A DNA stretch of 64,000 nt, taken from assembly GCF_027924565.1 (NCBI RefSeq), contig NZ_AP027041.1, positions 2,666,001 to 2,730,000 on the forward strand, written 5' to 3'. The position numbers and the translations under genes are program-made. A model generated the notes under the pieces. That model had not been told where the DNA came from. It ran no database searches and saw only the letters and a program-made list of their open reading frames with translations. This DNA is from Lysobacter auxotrophicus (GTDB taxonomy: Bacteria; Pseudomonadota; Gammaproteobacteria; Xanthomonadales; Xanthomonadaceae). Of the stretch, positions 35,633 to 46,108 are shown one piece after another; within the stretch, counting starts at the first letter, position 1; each line of letters begins with the position of its first letter.

Positions 35633-36361
35633 TCAGTCGGCGTCGGCCGCGATCCCCGGCCGCCGCCACGGCCTCCCGTGCACGCGATACACCGCGAGGT
35701 ATGCCGCCGCGACCCACGCGATCGCGACCGACCAGCCGGCGAGGATGTCCGACGGGTAATGCACGCCCAGGTACACGCGCGACAGGCCGACCAGCACCAC
35801 GAACGGCACCATCAGCGCGAGCACCGGCCAGCGCCAGCGCGAGTGCCAGGCCAGCAGCACCAGCACGCAGGCGAGCGTCATCGAGCCCATCGCGTGTCCG
35901 CTGGGAAAACTGTACGTGGTCTCCGGCGCGATCGATTCCCACAGCGCCGGGCGATCGCGGGCGAAGAACAGCTTCGCGCCGACGTTGAGCAGGCCCGATC
36001 CGCCCAGCGCGATCGCGGCGAAGACCGCCTCGCGATAGCGTCGAAGCACGGCCAGCACCAGCACGAAGGCGATGTCGAACGGCACCACGCCCCACGCGTA
36101 GCCGATCTTCGAGACGAACACGAAGAACTCGTTGAATCCCTCGCGCGCCATGGTGTGCGCAAACTGGAGGATGGGTTCGTCGAACGCGATGGCTTCCTGC
36201 TCGTGGATCTCGTCGGCCAGTTCGCCGAAGACCCACAGCGGCAGCAGCAGGCCGGCGAACACCAACCCGAGTAGCACTCCGTGGCGGCGCAGCAGTCCCG
36301 CGCCGTAGCGCAGGACGTTCCAGGCCGCGCTGCCGCCGGCTTCAGCCGCCACGCGCGGCAT
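35633..36361 (-). CDS. PAP2-family membrane phosphatase
   Basis: 242 residues, about six membrane helices. The three acid-phosphatase motifs are [14 protein letters not shown] and [12 protein letters not shown]. Such enzymes remove phosphate from undecaprenyl pyrophosphate, phosphatidylglycerol phosphate or phosphatidic acid. The first 20 bases overlap the end of ispG, so the pair is co-translated; since ispG feeds isoprenoid synthesis, an undecaprenyl-phosphate role is attractive but not proven. Confidence 0.9.
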   Translation of the reverse strand: MPRVAAEAGGSAAWNVLRYGAGLLRRHGVLLGLVFAGLLLPLWVFGELADEIHEQEAIAFDEPILQFAHTMAREGFNEFFVFVSKIGYAWGVVPFDIAFVLVLAVLRRYREAVFAAIALGGSGLLNVGAKLFFARDRPALWESIAPETTYSFPSGHAMGSMTLACVLVLLAWHSRWRWPVLALMVPFVVLVGLSRVYLGVHYPSDILAGWSVAIAWVAAAYLAVYRVHGRPWRRPGIAADAD

Positions 36362-37616
36362 CGACTCCGAACTTGCGTTCGACGTACTGGTCGATCAAGC
36401 CCACGAACTCGTTCGCGATGTTCTCGCCGCGCAGCGTCACGGTCTTCTCGCCGTCCTCGAACACCGGCGCGGACGGCGCCTCGCCCGTGCCCGGCAGCGA
36501 AATGCCGATGTTCGCGTGGCGCGATTCGCCCGGACCATTGACGACGCAGCCCATCACCGCGAGCGTTAGGTTCTCCGCGCCCGGATGCGTGATCTTCCAT
36601 TCCGGCATCTTCGCGCGCACGTGTTCCTGCACGGTCTTGGCCAGTTCCTGGAAGAACGTGCTGGTGGTGCGGCCGCAACCCGGGCACGCGGTAACCATCG
36701 GCGTGAACGCGCGAAGGCCCATCGTCTGCAGCAGCTCCTGCGCGACGATCACTTCGTTGGTGCGCGACTGGCCCGGCTCGGGCGTGAGCGAGATGCGGAT
36801 CGTGTCGCCGATGCCTTCCTGCAGCAGCACGCCCAGCGCGGCGCTGGAGGCGACGATGCCCTTGCTGCCGATGCCGGCTTCGGTAAGGCCCAGGTGCAGC
36901 GCGTAATGGCCGCGACGGGCGAGTTCGCGATACACGGCGATCAACTCCTGCACGCCGCTGACCTTCGCGCTGAGCACGATGCGGTCGGCCGGCAGGCCCA
37001 GCTCCTCGGCACGCGCAGCCGAATCCAGCGCCGAGCGGATCAACGCCTCGCGCAGCACTTCGCCCGCTTCGCGCGGCTCGGCGAGCGTGTGGTTCTCGTC
37101 CATCAGCTGGGCGGCCAGCGCCTGGTCGAGCGAGCCCCAGTTCGCACCGATGCGCACCGGCTTGCCGTAGCGGATCGCCAGCTCGATCAGCGTCGCGAAC
37201 TGGCTGTCCTTCTTCTTGCCGAACCCGACGTTGCCCGGGTTGATGCGGTACTTCGCCAGCGCCTGCGCACAGGCCGGCTCGGCGGTAAGCAGCTGATGCC
37301 CGTTGTAGTGGAAGTCGCCGATGATCGGCACGCTCACGCCCATCATCGCCAGCTTGTCGACGATGCGCGGGACGGCGGCCGCCGCTTCGAGCGTGTTGAC
37401 GGTGACACGGACCATTTCCGAGCCCGCGCGCCAGAGTTCGGCGACCTGTTTGGTGGTGGAGGCCACGTCGGCCGTGTCGGTGTTGGTCATCGACTGCACG
37501 ACGACCGGATGGCCGCCGCCGACGTCGACGCCGCCGATGCGCACCGCGGTGGTCAGGCGGCGTGGCAGGGGTCCGAAACCGGGATGCGCGCAAGGCGCCT
37601 GGGCATGCGAATTCAT
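36342..37616 (-). CDS. ispG: (E)-4-hydroxy-3-methylbut-2-enyl-diphosphate synthase
   Basis: 424 residues from the ATG at 37614-37616. This iron-sulfur enzyme of the MEP isoprenoid pathway shows the TIM-barrel start ([15 protein letters not shown]) and the cluster cysteines in ACPGCGRTT and [10 protein letters not shown]. The [32 protein letters not shown] stretch, here read in pieces, is typical of the proteobacterial form. It is divergent from xseA (111 bp apart) and overlaps the PAP2 gene by 20 bp. Confidence 0.97.
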   Translation of the reverse strand: MNSHAQAPCAHPGFGPLPRRLTTAVRIGGVDVGGGHPVVVQSMTNTDTADVASTTKQVAELWRAGSEMVRVTVNTLEAAAAVPRIVDKLAMMGVSVPIIGDFHYNGHQLLTAEPACAQALAKYRINPGNVGFGKKKDSQFATLIELAIRYGKPVRIGANWGSLDQALAAQLMDENHTLAEPREAGEVLREALIRSALDSAARAEELGLPADRIVLSAKVSGVQELIAVYRELARRGHYALHLGLTEAGIGSKGIVASSAALGVLLQEGIGDTIRISLTPEPGQSRTNEVIVAQELLQTMGLRAFTPMVTACPGCGRTTSTFFQELAKTVQEHVRAKMPEWKITHPGAENLTLAVMGCVVNGPGESRHANIGISLPGTGEAPSAPVFEDGEKTVTLRGENIANEFVGLIDQYVERKFGVDAARGG

Positions 37617-37727
37617 GCGCCTATTGTAGGCCACGCGGCCTGCACGGCCGCCCGCCTTCACGTGGCCGATCACGTGACCCGCGCCCCCGCGTGCGGTACC
37701 GTGGCCGGCCATCGCACTGCCCCCGCC

Positions 37728-39104
37728 ATGCGCGACTTCCCCTACGACGACAGACCCGGCGACAGCCGCCCCGACACCGTGCTGACGCCCAGCCAGCTGA
37801 ACACGCTGGCGCGGGACCTGCTGGAAGGCGCCTTCCCGTCGATCTGGGTCGAGGGCGAGCTGGGCAACGTCTCGCGTCCTGCGTCGGGGCACCTGTATTT
37901 CACGATCAAGGACGCGCGCGCCCAGGTGCGTTGCGCGATGTTCCGTCCCAAGAGCAGCTGGCTGCGCTTCACCCCGCGCGAAGGCCTGCGCGTGCTCGGC
38001 CGCGGCCGCCTCACGCTGTACGAGGCGCGCGGCGAGTACCAGATGGTGTTCGACCACCTGGAGGAAGCCGGCGAAGGCGCGCTGCGCCGTGCGTTCGACG
38101 AACTCAAGGCCAAGCTGGCCGCCGAGGGCCTGTTCGATGCCGGGCGCAAGCGTGCGTTGCCGCGTTTCGCGCGCCGCATCGGCGTGATCACCTCGCCCAG
38201 CGGCGCCGCGGTGCGCGACGTGCTCAGCGTGTTGTCGCGCCGGTTCCCGCTGGCGCAGGCCGACGTGCTGCCCGTGCCCGTGCAGGGCGACGGCGCGGCG
38301 GCGCAGATCACCACGATGCTGCTCAAGGCCATCGCTGCGCAGCGCTATGACGTGATCGTGCTGGCGCGCGGCGGCGGTTCGCTGGAAGACCTGTGGGCGT
38401 TCAACGACGAGCGCCTCGCCCGCACGATCGCCGACTCGCCGGTGCCGATCGTCTCCGCCGTCGGGCATGAAACCGACTTCAGCCTCAGCGATTTCGCCGC
38501 CGACGTGCGCGCGCCGACGCCCTCCGTCGCCGCCGAATTGCTGGTGCCCAATCGCGAGGACCTGCTGCACCGGCTGCGCGTGCTCGACGCGCGCCTGCGC
38601 AACCTGCAACTGCAACGCCTGCGCCAGGCCATGCAGCGCGCCGACCGCGCCGCGCTGCGCCTCAACGCGCTGCGTCCGCGCGCGCGGCTGGACATGCTCT
38701 GCCGTCGCCAGGCCGACGCGCTGCGCCGTCTCGACGCCGCATGGAAACGTCGCATCGAACGCGAGCGCGCGCACCTCCGCCACGCCGACGCCGTACTGCG
38801 CGCCGCGCATCCGCAGCGCCGCATCAACCGCCTGCGCGAACGGCTCGCCGCGATGTCTCTGCGACCGCAGTCGGCCATCGTGCGCAGGCTGTCGAAAGAA
38901 GCGCTGCACCTGCGCGGCCTGGCGCGCTCGCTCGAAGCGGTGAGCCCGCTGGCCACGGTCGCGCGCGGCTATTCGATCCTGCGCCACGAGGACGGACGCA
39001 TCGTCCGCAGCGTGCTGGATGCCGCGCCGGGCGATCGCCTGTCGGCGCGGCTGTCGGATGGGGAACTGGCCCTTCGCGTGGAATCGCACGACGGGCAGGC
39101 GTGA
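37728..39104 (+). CDS. xseA: Exodeoxyribonuclease VII large subunit
   Basis: 458 residues from ATG 37728. N-terminal OB domain ([27 protein letters not shown]), then the catalytic region ([64 protein letters not shown]) and a long Arg-rich coiled coil followed by the [17 protein letters not shown]-terminal segment. Cuts single-stranded DNA together with XseB, which is not in this window. Divergent from ispG. Confidence 0.97.
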   Translation: MRDFPYDDRPGDSRPDTVLTPSQLNTLARDLLEGAFPSIWVEGELGNVSRPASGHLYFTIKDARAQVRCAMFRPKSSWLRFTPREGLRVLGRGRLTLYEARGEYQMVFDHLEEAGEGALRRAFDELKAKLAAEGLFDAGRKRALPRFARRIGVITSPSGAAVRDVLSVLSRRFPLAQADVLPVPVQGDGAAAQITTMLLKAIAAQRYDVIVLARGGGSLEDLWAFNDERLARTIADSPVPIVSAVGHETDFSLSDFAADVRAPTPSVAAELLVPNREDLLHRLRVLDARLRNLQLQRLRQAMQRADRAALRLNALRPRARLDMLCRRQADALRRLDAAWKRRIERERAHLRHADAVLRAAHPQRRINRLRERLAAMSLRPQSAIVRRLSKEALHLRGLARSLEAVSPLATVARGYSILRHEDGRIVRSVLDAAPGDRLSARLSDGELALRVESHDGQA

Positions 39105-39164
39105 CCGGCTGATCGCGCCCTAACGCCGGCTGCCCTACTCTGGGGACTTTCCCGGGAGCAGATC

Positions 39165-40637
39165 ATGCCCAAGGACAAGAAGAAGACCCGCGCCGGCAAG
39201 GGGCTGAAGTCGAGCTATCCCTATTACCTCGCCAATGCGCCGGTCGCTGCCAACACCGATCTCGACGTGCTCGACAAGTACAGCGGCCAGCGCGCGACGC
39301 GCGTCGCGCTGGCGGACGGCGCGGCGGTGCGCAAGGCGATCGTCGCCGGCTACCAGGCGCGCGAGGCGATGGCGGCGTTCCCGCCCGATGCACGCCGCGA
39401 CGTGCTCGAGCATTGCGTGCAGCGTTTCACGCAACGCTTCGACGAACTCGCCCTCGCACTGTGCATCGAAGCCGGCAAGCCGATCCGCGACGCACGCGGC
39501 GAAGTCACGCGCCTGATCGACACGTTCCGCATCGCCGCCGGAGAAGCCACGCGCCTCGGCGGCGAGGTGATCGAGATGCAGATCTCGCCGCGCACGCGCG
39601 GTTATCGCGGGATGACCAAGCGCGTGCCGGTCGGCCTGTGCGGCTTCATCACGCCGTTCAATTTCCCGCTGAACCTGGTGGCGCACAAGGTCGCGCCGGC
39701 GATCGCCGCCGGCTGCCCGTTCGTGCTGAAGCCGTCGGAAAAAACGCCGATCGGCGCGCTGATCATCGGCGAAATCCTCGCCGAAACCGAGCTGCCGAAG
39801 GGCGCGTTCTCGATCCTCGCCTGCAGCAACGACGACGCCGCGCAACTGGTCGAGGACGAACGCGTCGCGCTGCTGAGCTTTACCGGCGGACTCGTCGGAT
39901 GGGACCTGAAGGCGCGCGCCGGACGCAAGAAGGTGACACTGGAACTCGGCGGCAATGCCGCGTGCATCGTCGACGACGAGCCGGGCGCATCGCTCGATCA
40001 CATCGTCGAACGCCTCGTCTTCGGTGCGTATTACCAGAGCGGCCAGAGCTGCATCAGCGTGCAGCGCATCTACGCGCACGCGGCGGTGTACGACAAGCTG
40101 CGCAAGAAACTCAAGGCCGCGGTGGCGAAGCTGCGCATGGGCGATCCGCGGGACGAGTCCACCTTCATCGGTCCGATGATCGACGAGAAGGCGGCGCAGC
40201 GCGTGGAATCGTGGATCGCCGCCGCGCGCAAGGGCGGCGCGAAGCGTCTCGCCGGCGGCGAGCGCAGCGGCAACATGGTGCCGGCGACGTTGCTCGAACA
40301 CGTGCCGCACGAGGCCGATCTGTACCGCAAGGAAGCCTTCGCGCCGGTCGCGTTGATGCAGCCCTTCGACGATTTCGAACAGGCGCTGGACCTTGTCAAC
40401 GACAGCGACTTCGGCCTGCAGGCTGGCGTGTTCACCGGCCGGCTCGAACATGCGATGCGCGCGTGGGACCGGCTGGAGGTCGGCGGCGTGATCGTCGGCG
40501 ACGTGCCGAGCTTCCGCGTCGACAACATGCCCTACGGCGGCGTGAAGCAGTCCGGCCTCGGCCGCGAGGGCGTCCGCTACGCCATGGACGACATGACCGA
40601 GCAGCGGCTGCTGGTGATCCGCGACCCGGTCGGCTGA
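39165..40637 (+). CDS. NAD(P)-dependent aldehyde dehydrogenase
   Basis: 490 residues with a Lys-rich N-terminal extension of about 16 residues. Motifs: ITPFNFPLNLVAHKVAPA, LKPSEKTP, FTGG, LELGGN with the general-base Glu, and the catalytic Cys in SGQSCISVQR; YGGVKQSGLGREG near the C-terminus. The FNFPLNL and GQSCISVQR pattern resembles the group that includes phosphonoacetaldehyde, sulfoacetaldehyde and lactaldehyde dehydrogenases. No pathway genes flank it (xseA before, a VWA lipoprotein after), so the substrate stays open. Confidence 0.88.
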   Translation: MPKDKKKTRAGKGLKSSYPYYLANAPVAANTDLDVLDKYSGQRATRVALADGAAVRKAIVAGYQAREAMAAFPPDARRDVLEHCVQRFTQRFDELALALCIEAGKPIRDARGEVTRLIDTFRIAAGEATRLGGEVIEMQISPRTRGYRGMTKRVPVGLCGFITPFNFPLNLVAHKVAPAIAAGCPFVLKPSEKTPIGALIIGEILAETELPKGAFSILACSNDDAAQLVEDERVALLSFTGGLVGWDLKARAGRKKVTLELGGNAACIVDDEPGASLDHIVERLVFGAYYQSGQSCISVQRIYAHAAVYDKLRKKLKAAVAKLRMGDPRDESTFIGPMIDEKAAQRVESWIAAARKGGAKRLAGGERSGNMVPATLLEHVPHEADLYRKEAFAPVALMQPFDDFEQALDLVNDSDFGLQAGVFTGRLEHAMRAWDRLEVGGVIVGDVPSFRVDNMPYGGVKQSGLGREGVRYAMDDMTEQRLLVIRDPVG

Positions 40638-40713
40638 CGCGGATCGCGAACGCCTCAACCCCGTTCGCGATGCACGTGCGTTTGCCACGGCGACCCAACC
40701 ATGGAGTTCGCCG

Positions 40714-42441
40714 ATGAACCGCACCGCCCTTGTTCCCACGCTGCTGTGCGCCGCGGTGATCGCCGCGCTCGCCGGTTGCCGCAGCACGTCCGAGCCCGCC
40801 GGGCAGGCCGACGCCCGCGCCCGCGCCGAACGCGAAAGCCTCGCGCAGGCGAAGGCCGCATCCGATGCCGGCGCATCGGCGTCGCTCGACCGCATCGAAG
40901 TCACCGGCGCGCGCCTCAAGGAGGCCTATTCGCCTGCGGTGGCGCCTGCGCCGCCGCCCGCGCCGATGGCGTTGATGCGCATGGCGCCCATGCAGCCGGC
41001 CAATACCGAGAAATACGCCGAGCGCACCGACAACCCCGTGCAGCGCGCGGCGGAGCAGCCGGTGTCGACGTTCTCCATCGACGTGGATACCGGCAGCTAC
41101 GCCAACGTGCGGCGCATGTTGAACGAGGGCGCCCGGCCACCCAGCGACGCCGTGCGCGCCGAGGAATTCATCAACTATTTCGACTATGGCCACCCCGCCC
41201 CGGCCTCGCGCGAGACGCCGTTCCGCGTGACGACCGAACTGGCGACCGCACCGTGGAATCCGCAGCGGCAAGTGCTGATGATCGGCATCAAGGGCTATGA
41301 CGTACCCAAGGCAAACCTCGCCCCGGCGAACCTCGTGTTCCTCATCGACACGTCCGGTTCGATGGGCGAGCCCGACAAGCTCCCGCTGGTGAAGCAGGCG
41401 CTGCGCCAGCTGGTGCCGCAACTGCGGGCTCAGGATCGCGTCTCAATGGTCGTGTACGCCGGCAGTGCCGGCCTCGTGCTGCCGCCCACGCCGGGCGACC
41501 GGCATGGCGAGATCCTCGCCGCGCTCGATCGCCTCGAGGCCGGCGGCAGCACCAACGGCGGCGAAGGCATCGCGCTGGCCTACGCGATGGCGAAGCAGGC
41601 GTACATCCAGGGCGGCGCCAACCGCGTGATCCTCGCCACCGACGGCGACTTCAACGTGGGCACGGTCGACCAGAACGCGCTGGAAACTCTGGTCGCCGAC
41701 CAGCGCAAGAGCGGCATCGCGCTGACGACGCTGGGCTTCGGCACCGGGAACTACAACGACGAACTGTCGGAGCGGCTGGCCGACGTCGGCGACGGCAACC
41801 ACGCCTACATCGACAGCGTGCGCGAGGCGCGCAAGGTGCTCGTGCAGCAGATGGGCGGCACGCTGCTGACCATCGCGCGCGACGTGAAGATCCAGGTCGA
41901 GTTCAATCCGGCGCAGGTCGCCGAATACCGTTTGATCGGCTACGAAAACCGCCTCCTGCAGCGCGAGGATTTCGCCAACGACAAGGTCGACGCGGGCGAC
42001 ATCGGCGCGGGCCACCAGGTGACGGCACTGTACGAGATCACGCCGGCGGGTTCGTCCGCGCAGCGCGTGGCGCCGCTGCGCTACGGCGACGCGACTGTCG
42101 TGAAGCCGGACCTCGCGGTCGGCAAGGAACTCGCGCACCTGCGCCTTCGCTACAAGCTGCCGGGGCAGGACACGAGCACGCTGATCGAAACGCCGATCCT
42201 CGCCTCGCAGCTCACGCGCAATCCGGGCGAATCGCTGCGTTTCGCGAGCGCCGTCGCGGGCTTCGCCGATGCGCTGCGTGGTGGCGAACGCATGGACGGC
42301 TGGGGATGGGACGCGATGTTGTCCACGGCACGCGGCGCGCGCGGCGACGATCCGCGCGGCGAACGCGCGGAGCTCATCCAGCTGATGGACGCCGCGCGGC
42401 AGCAGGCCGGTGCGGATGAACGCGTGGGAATCGGACGCTGA
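40714..42441 (+). CDS. YfbK-like von Willebrand A-domain lipoprotein
   Basis: 575 residues with lipobox LAGC near residue 23. Order: a short N-terminal region with LDRIEVTGARL at about residue 58; a von Willebrand N-terminal domain (TFSIDVDTGSYANVRRMLNEG); a VWA domain with intact metal site DTSGSMG at about residue 211; and a C-terminal DUF3520-like domain (VKIQVEFNPAQVAEYRLIGYENR). VWA proteins bind partner proteins through Mg2+. The LDRIEVTG stretch resembles the start of TonB-receptor plugs and recurs in the anti-sigma protein at 46105. Function unknown. Confidence 0.88.
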   Translation: MNRTALVPTLLCAAVIAALAGCRSTSEPAGQADARARAERESLAQAKAASDAGASASLDRIEVTGARLKEAYSPAVAPAPPPAPMALMRMAPMQPANTEKYAERTDNPVQRAAEQPVSTFSIDVDTGSYANVRRMLNEGARPPSDAVRAEEFINYFDYGHPAPASRETPFRVTTELATAPWNPQRQVLMIGIKGYDVPKANLAPANLVFLIDTSGSMGEPDKLPLVKQALRQLVPQLRAQDRVSMVVYAGSAGLVLPPTPGDRHGEILAALDRLEAGGSTNGGEGIALAYAMAKQAYIQGGANRVILATDGDFNVGTVDQNALETLVADQRKSGIALTTLGFGTGNYNDELSERLADVGDGNHAYIDSVREARKVLVQQMGGTLLTIARDVKIQVEFNPAQVAEYRLIGYENRLLQREDFANDKVDAGDIGAGHQVTALYEITPAGSSAQRVAPLRYGDATVVKPDLAVGKELAHLRLRYKLPGQDTSTLIETPILASQLTRNPGESLRFASAVAGFADALRGGERMDGWGWDAMLSTARGARGDDPRGERAELIQLMDAARQQAGADERVGIGR

Positions 42442-42462
42442 GCGACGCGAGCGCCGCAGTAG

Positions 42463-45372
42463 TCAGCCGGTAACGGCCAGCTTCAGCGGCGCCTCGCGCA
42501 GGCGTTCGGCCGGATAGCCGAACAGATAGCCCTGGCCGTAGGTGCAGCCCAGCTCGCGCAACGTCGCGCGCTGGGCTTCGTTTTCCACGCCTTCGCCGAT
42601 GGTGTGGATGCCGAGCGTGCCAGCCAGCGCCTGGATCGCGCGCACGACGGCCACGCTTTCCGGCTGCGTGTCGCCGACCAGGCCCGAGACGAAGCTCTGG
42701 TCGATCTTCAGGCATTCGATCGGGAAACGATGCAGGTACGACAGCGCCGAGAAGCCGGTGCCGAAGTCGTCCAGCTGCGCGAGCACGCCGTGGCTGCGCA
42801 GCGTGCGCAGCATGCGCAGCGCGCGCGGCACGTCGTCGAGCAGCGCGACCTCGGTGATCTCGATGCGCAGGCGATGCGGATCGGCACCGGCCTGGTCGAT
42901 CATGCGCAGCAAGCGGTCGGCGAAGTCCGACGAACGGAAATGGCGCGGCGACACGTTGACCGAAATGTAGCCCTCGCCACCGCGCGCAAGTTCGTCCATC
43001 ACCTGGCGATACAGGATCCAGTCGACTTCCTCGATCAGCCCGCTGTCCTCGCCCACGCCGATGAACTCGCTCGGCGTCAGCAGGCCGCGGCGTTCGTGGC
43101 GCCAGCGCAGCAGGGCTTCATGGCCGATCACGCGCTGGTCGTCCAGGCGCACGATGGGCTGGTAGAACGCGACGAAGCCGTCGCCATTGATCGCGCGGCG
43201 CAGGTCGGCTTCCAGGTCGAGGATGCGCACCGCTTCCTCGCGCATCGCCTCGTCGAACACGGCGCAACGGTCGCGGCCGGACGACTTGGCGCGGTACATC
43301 GCCGCGTCCGCATCGCGCAGCAGCTCGGCGCCGGTGCGATAGCGCGGATGCCACAACGCGATGCCCAGGCTCGCCGACGGGAAGACCTCGCGGCCGGCGA
43401 TCCAGCACGGTTCGCCCAGCGCGCGCAGCACGCGCTGCGCGAGTTCCTCGGCGACCGGCGGGCCGTCGATGTCCTCGATCAGGATCGCGTATTCGTCGCC
43501 ACCCAGGCGCGCAACGGTGTCGCCGGTGCGCACGGCGTCGACGATGCGACGGCCGGTTTCGATCAGCAGTTCGTCGCCGGCCGAATGGCCGACCGAATCG
43601 TTGACCAGCTTGAAACGGTCCAGGTCGAGGAACAGCACCGCGAACGTGCGCTGCGAATCGCTCTGCGCGCGGGCGATCGCGTGCGCGAGGCGGTCCAGCA
43701 ACTGGCTGCGGTTGGGCAGGCCGGTGAGCGCATCGTGCGTTGCCTGGTGCGTGAGCTGCTGCTCGACACGCAGGCGCTCGCCGATCTGCGACAGCAGTTC
43801 CGCGTTGGCCTGCGCGAGTTCGCGCGTGCGCGATTCCACGCGTTGTTCGAGTTCCGCGTGCGCGGCGACCAGGCGATCCTGCGACTGCTTGCGCGCCAGG
43901 CCGATGGAAATGTGGTGCGCGACGAACGTCAGCAGTTCCTGGTCGCGCACGCTGAAGTTGATCGCCGGCGAATAGCTCTGCACCGTGATCACGCCGACCA
44001 CCGCTTCATTGCGGAACAGCGGCACGCCGAGCCAGCAATGCGCGAGCGAACCGCGGCTGCGTACCAGCCCCTGCGATTCCAGCGCCTGGATGCGCTTGCG
44101 ATCGGCCAGCAGCGGGCGCCCGCGCGCGATGACGTATTCGGTCAGGCCCGAGGCGAGCTTGCGGCTTTCGCGCGCGGCATCGCGTTCGTCGATGGAGTAT
44201 GGGAATTCCAGCCGCTCGCCGTCCTCGGTGAGCAGCGCGATGTAGAAGTTGCGCGCGTACAGCAGGTCGCTGACGACGTCGTGCACCTGCGTGTAGAAAC
44301 GCTCCAGCGTCTCGGAGGTGATCGACAGTTCGGCGATGCGGAACAGCGCACGTTGCAGGCGCTCGGCACGCTGGCGCTCGATGATCTCCGCCTGCAGGTC
44401 GCGGTTGCTCAGCTGCAGCGCCTGCGTGCGTTCCTCGACGCGCCGTTCGAGCTCCTCGCGCGCGTGGAAGCGGTCCAGCGCGGTGAGGATGTGCTGCGCG
44501 ACGAACGCGAGCAGCGCACGCTCTTCCTCGCCGTAGACGTCGGGTCGGTCGTAGCTCTGCACCACGATCGCGCCGCAGATGCGGTCGTCGCGACGCATCG
44601 GCACGCCGAGCCAGTCCTCGCTGTCCGGACCGTGCTGGATATCGCGCGGCACTCCGAGGCGTTCGCGGATCGCCGCCGACGGACCCTGCAACGGCTCGCC
44701 GTGGCGCAACAGCGCAACGGTCACCGAGTTGGGCATCTCGTCGACGGGGATGTCGCGCTCCGGCTCGGCGACGTAGGTGTCGCGCTGGTCGGCGAAATAC
44801 AGGAAGCGCATCGAATCGCGCACGTCGTCGTACAGCACGATGTACAGGTTCGCCGCGTACATCAGGCCGGCGACGACAGTGTGGATCCGGCGCAGCATGT
44901 CGGCCAGCTCCAGGTCCGAGCCGGCGAGGTCGGCGATCTCGAACAGCGCCTGCTGCAGGCGTTCGGATTTCTCCAGCGACTCGGCGCGCGCCAGCGTGCG
45001 CAGCGCGACCAGGTGCGCGCCGATGACGATGCGCGCCAGCGAGAGCCACATCTCGCGCGTGTCGGACGACAGTGCCGCCGGCAGCTGCGCCGCGAGGCCG
45101 ACGCGTACGCCTTCGGAGGTGGTCCAGCTGGCCTCGATGCGCTGGGAATGCAGCGTCAGCGGGTCGCGGGTGAGCAGCGATTCGGCGCGGTGCGCGAGCG
45201 AGGAGCTGGCGCCGAGCGAGGCCGAGCCGGCCACGCCGCCATAGCCGTCGCGCCACAGCACGGCGACTTCCGACCCGGCCGGCAGGGCTTCCTGCAGCGT
45301 GTCCGCGAGCGCGTCCCGCCCGCTGCGGGCGTCGACGATTCTCACGGCCTTTGGCCTGGGACGAGTGGACAC
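42463..45372 (-). CDS. GAF-GAF-GGDEF-EAL cyclic-di-GMP protein
   Basis: 969 residues, no clear signal peptide, so probably cytosolic. Two GAF-type sensor domains (about 140-300 and 340-500), each followed by coiled coil (VEERTQALQLSNRDLQAEI and VESRTRELAQANAELL), then GGDEF (about 540-700) and EAL (about 725-960). The cyclase motif is intact as LGGDEYA at about residue 626 and the phosphodiesterase motif as GHEALLRW at about 753 with DDFGTGFS. Both activities are therefore possible, unlike the fimX-like gene. It lies convergent to the VWA gene, 21 bp apart. Confidence 0.93.
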   Translation of the reverse strand: MSTRPRPKAVRIVDARSGRDALADTLQEALPAGSEVAVLWRDGYGGVAGSASLGASSSLAHRAESLLTRDPLTLHSQRIEASWTTSEGVRVGLAAQLPAALSSDTREMWLSLARIVIGAHLVALRTLARAESLEKSERLQQALFEIADLAGSDLELADMLRRIHTVVAGLMYAANLYIVLYDDVRDSMRFLYFADQRDTYVAEPERDIPVDEMPNSVTVALLRHGEPLQGPSAAIRERLGVPRDIQHGPDSEDWLGVPMRRDDRICGAIVVQSYDRPDVYGEEERALLAFVAQHILTALDRFHAREELERRVEERTQALQLSNRDLQAEIIERQRAERLQRALFRIAELSITSETLERFYTQVHDVVSDLLYARNFYIALLTEDGERLEFPYSIDERDAARESRKLASGLTEYVIARGRPLLADRKRIQALESQGLVRSRGSLAHCWLGVPLFRNEAVVGVITVQSYSPAINFSVRDQELLTFVAHHISIGLARKQSQDRLVAAHAELEQRVESRTRELAQANAELLSQIGERLRVEQQLTHQATHDALTGLPNRSQLLDRLAHAIARAQSDSQRTFAVLFLDLDRFKLVNDSVGHSAGDELLIETGRRIVDAVRTGDTVARLGGDEYAILIEDIDGPPVAEELAQRVLRALGEPCWIAGREVFPSASLGIALWHPRYRTGAELLRDADAAMYRAKSSGRDRCAVFDEAMREEAVRILDLEADLRRAINGDGFVAFYQPIVRLDDQRVIGHEALLRWRHERRGLLTPSEFIGVGEDSGLIEEVDWILYRQVMDELARGGEGYISVNVSPRHFRSSDFADRLLRMIDQAGADPHRLRIEITEVALLDDVPRALRMLRTLRSHGVLAQLDDFGTGFSALSYLHRFPIECLKIDQSFVSGLVGDTQPESVAVVRAIQALAGTLGIHTIGEGVENEAQRATLRELGCTYGQGYLFGYPAERLREAPLKLAVTG

Positions 45373-45553
45373 AGCGACGGGAACCCCTGGGCGGACGGGG
45401 CAGGATAACGCGGCAATTCGCCCGCGTGCTCAACCCCTTCCGGAACTGCGACCCGTTCGTCTGAATATGAACCTCGCGATCCGGGCCGCTGGCGGACCCG
45501 CCCACGACCCTTACGGCTTCCCGCCGGCGCCCTCACCCCGTACCCTGCCGCGC

Positions 45554-46108
45554 ATGAATGCGGGCGCGGATACCGACGACGACGTGCTGATGCTGGCCTG
45601 GGCGGCCGGCGATGCCGCGTCGTTCGAACTGCTCTACGCCCGGCATCGCGGTTCGCTGTACCGCTTCCTGCTGCGGCAACTGCGCGATCCGGCGCTCGCG
45701 GACGAGTTTTTCCAGGACGTGTGGCAGCGGGTGATCGCCGCCCGGCAGGGCTGGAAACCCGAGGCCGCGTTCAGGACCTGGCTGTTCCGCATCGCCCACA
45801 ATCGCCTCAACGATTACTGGCGTGGCCTGAAGCACCGGCCCGCGGCGCCCGACGACGCCGACGAGCGCGCCGCGCGCGTCCCGGACCCGAGCAGTCCGGA
45901 GCGCGAATTGTCCGAATTCGAGCAGCGCCGTCGCCTGCAACTGGCGATCGAGGAGCTTCCCGACGAGCAGCGCGAGGTCGTGCTGCTGCGTCTGGAGCAG
46001 GAACTTAGTCTGGAGGAGATCGGCGCGATCACCGGCGCCGGCCGGGAGACCGTCAAATCGCGGCTTCGCTATGCGATGGACAAGCTGCGCGCGAGATTGA
46101 ACGAATGA
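45554..46108 (+). CDS. ECF-type RNA polymerase sigma factor
   Basis: 184 residues from the ATG at 45554. Region 2 reads FELLYARHRGSLYRFLLRQLRDPALADEFFQDVWQRV, shown here only in outline, and includes the WKPEAAFRTWLFRIAHNRLNDYWR helix; region 4 is LPDEQREVVLLRLEQELSLEEIGAITGAGRETVKSRLRYAMDKLR. The stop codon overlaps the start of the next gene (ATGA at 46105-46108), the usual layout for a sigma factor and its anti-sigma partner. An upstream ATG at 45467 would extend it by 29 residues but gives an atypical Pro-rich head. Confidence 0.9.
   Translation: MNAGADTDDDVLMLAWAAGDAASFELLYARHRGSLYRFLLRQLRDPALADEFFQDVWQRVIAARQGWKPEAAFRTWLFRIAHNRLNDYWRGLKHRPAAPDDADERAARVPDPSSPERELSEFEQRRRLQLAIEELPDEQREVVLLRLEQELSLEEIGAITGAGRETVKSRLRYAMDKLRARLNE

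Noticed and set aside
42604-45408. A 934-codon open frame antisense to the GAF-GGDEF-EAL gene
   Set aside because: Mirror frame of a gene with intact GGDEF and EAL motifs; no domain or ribosome site of its own.
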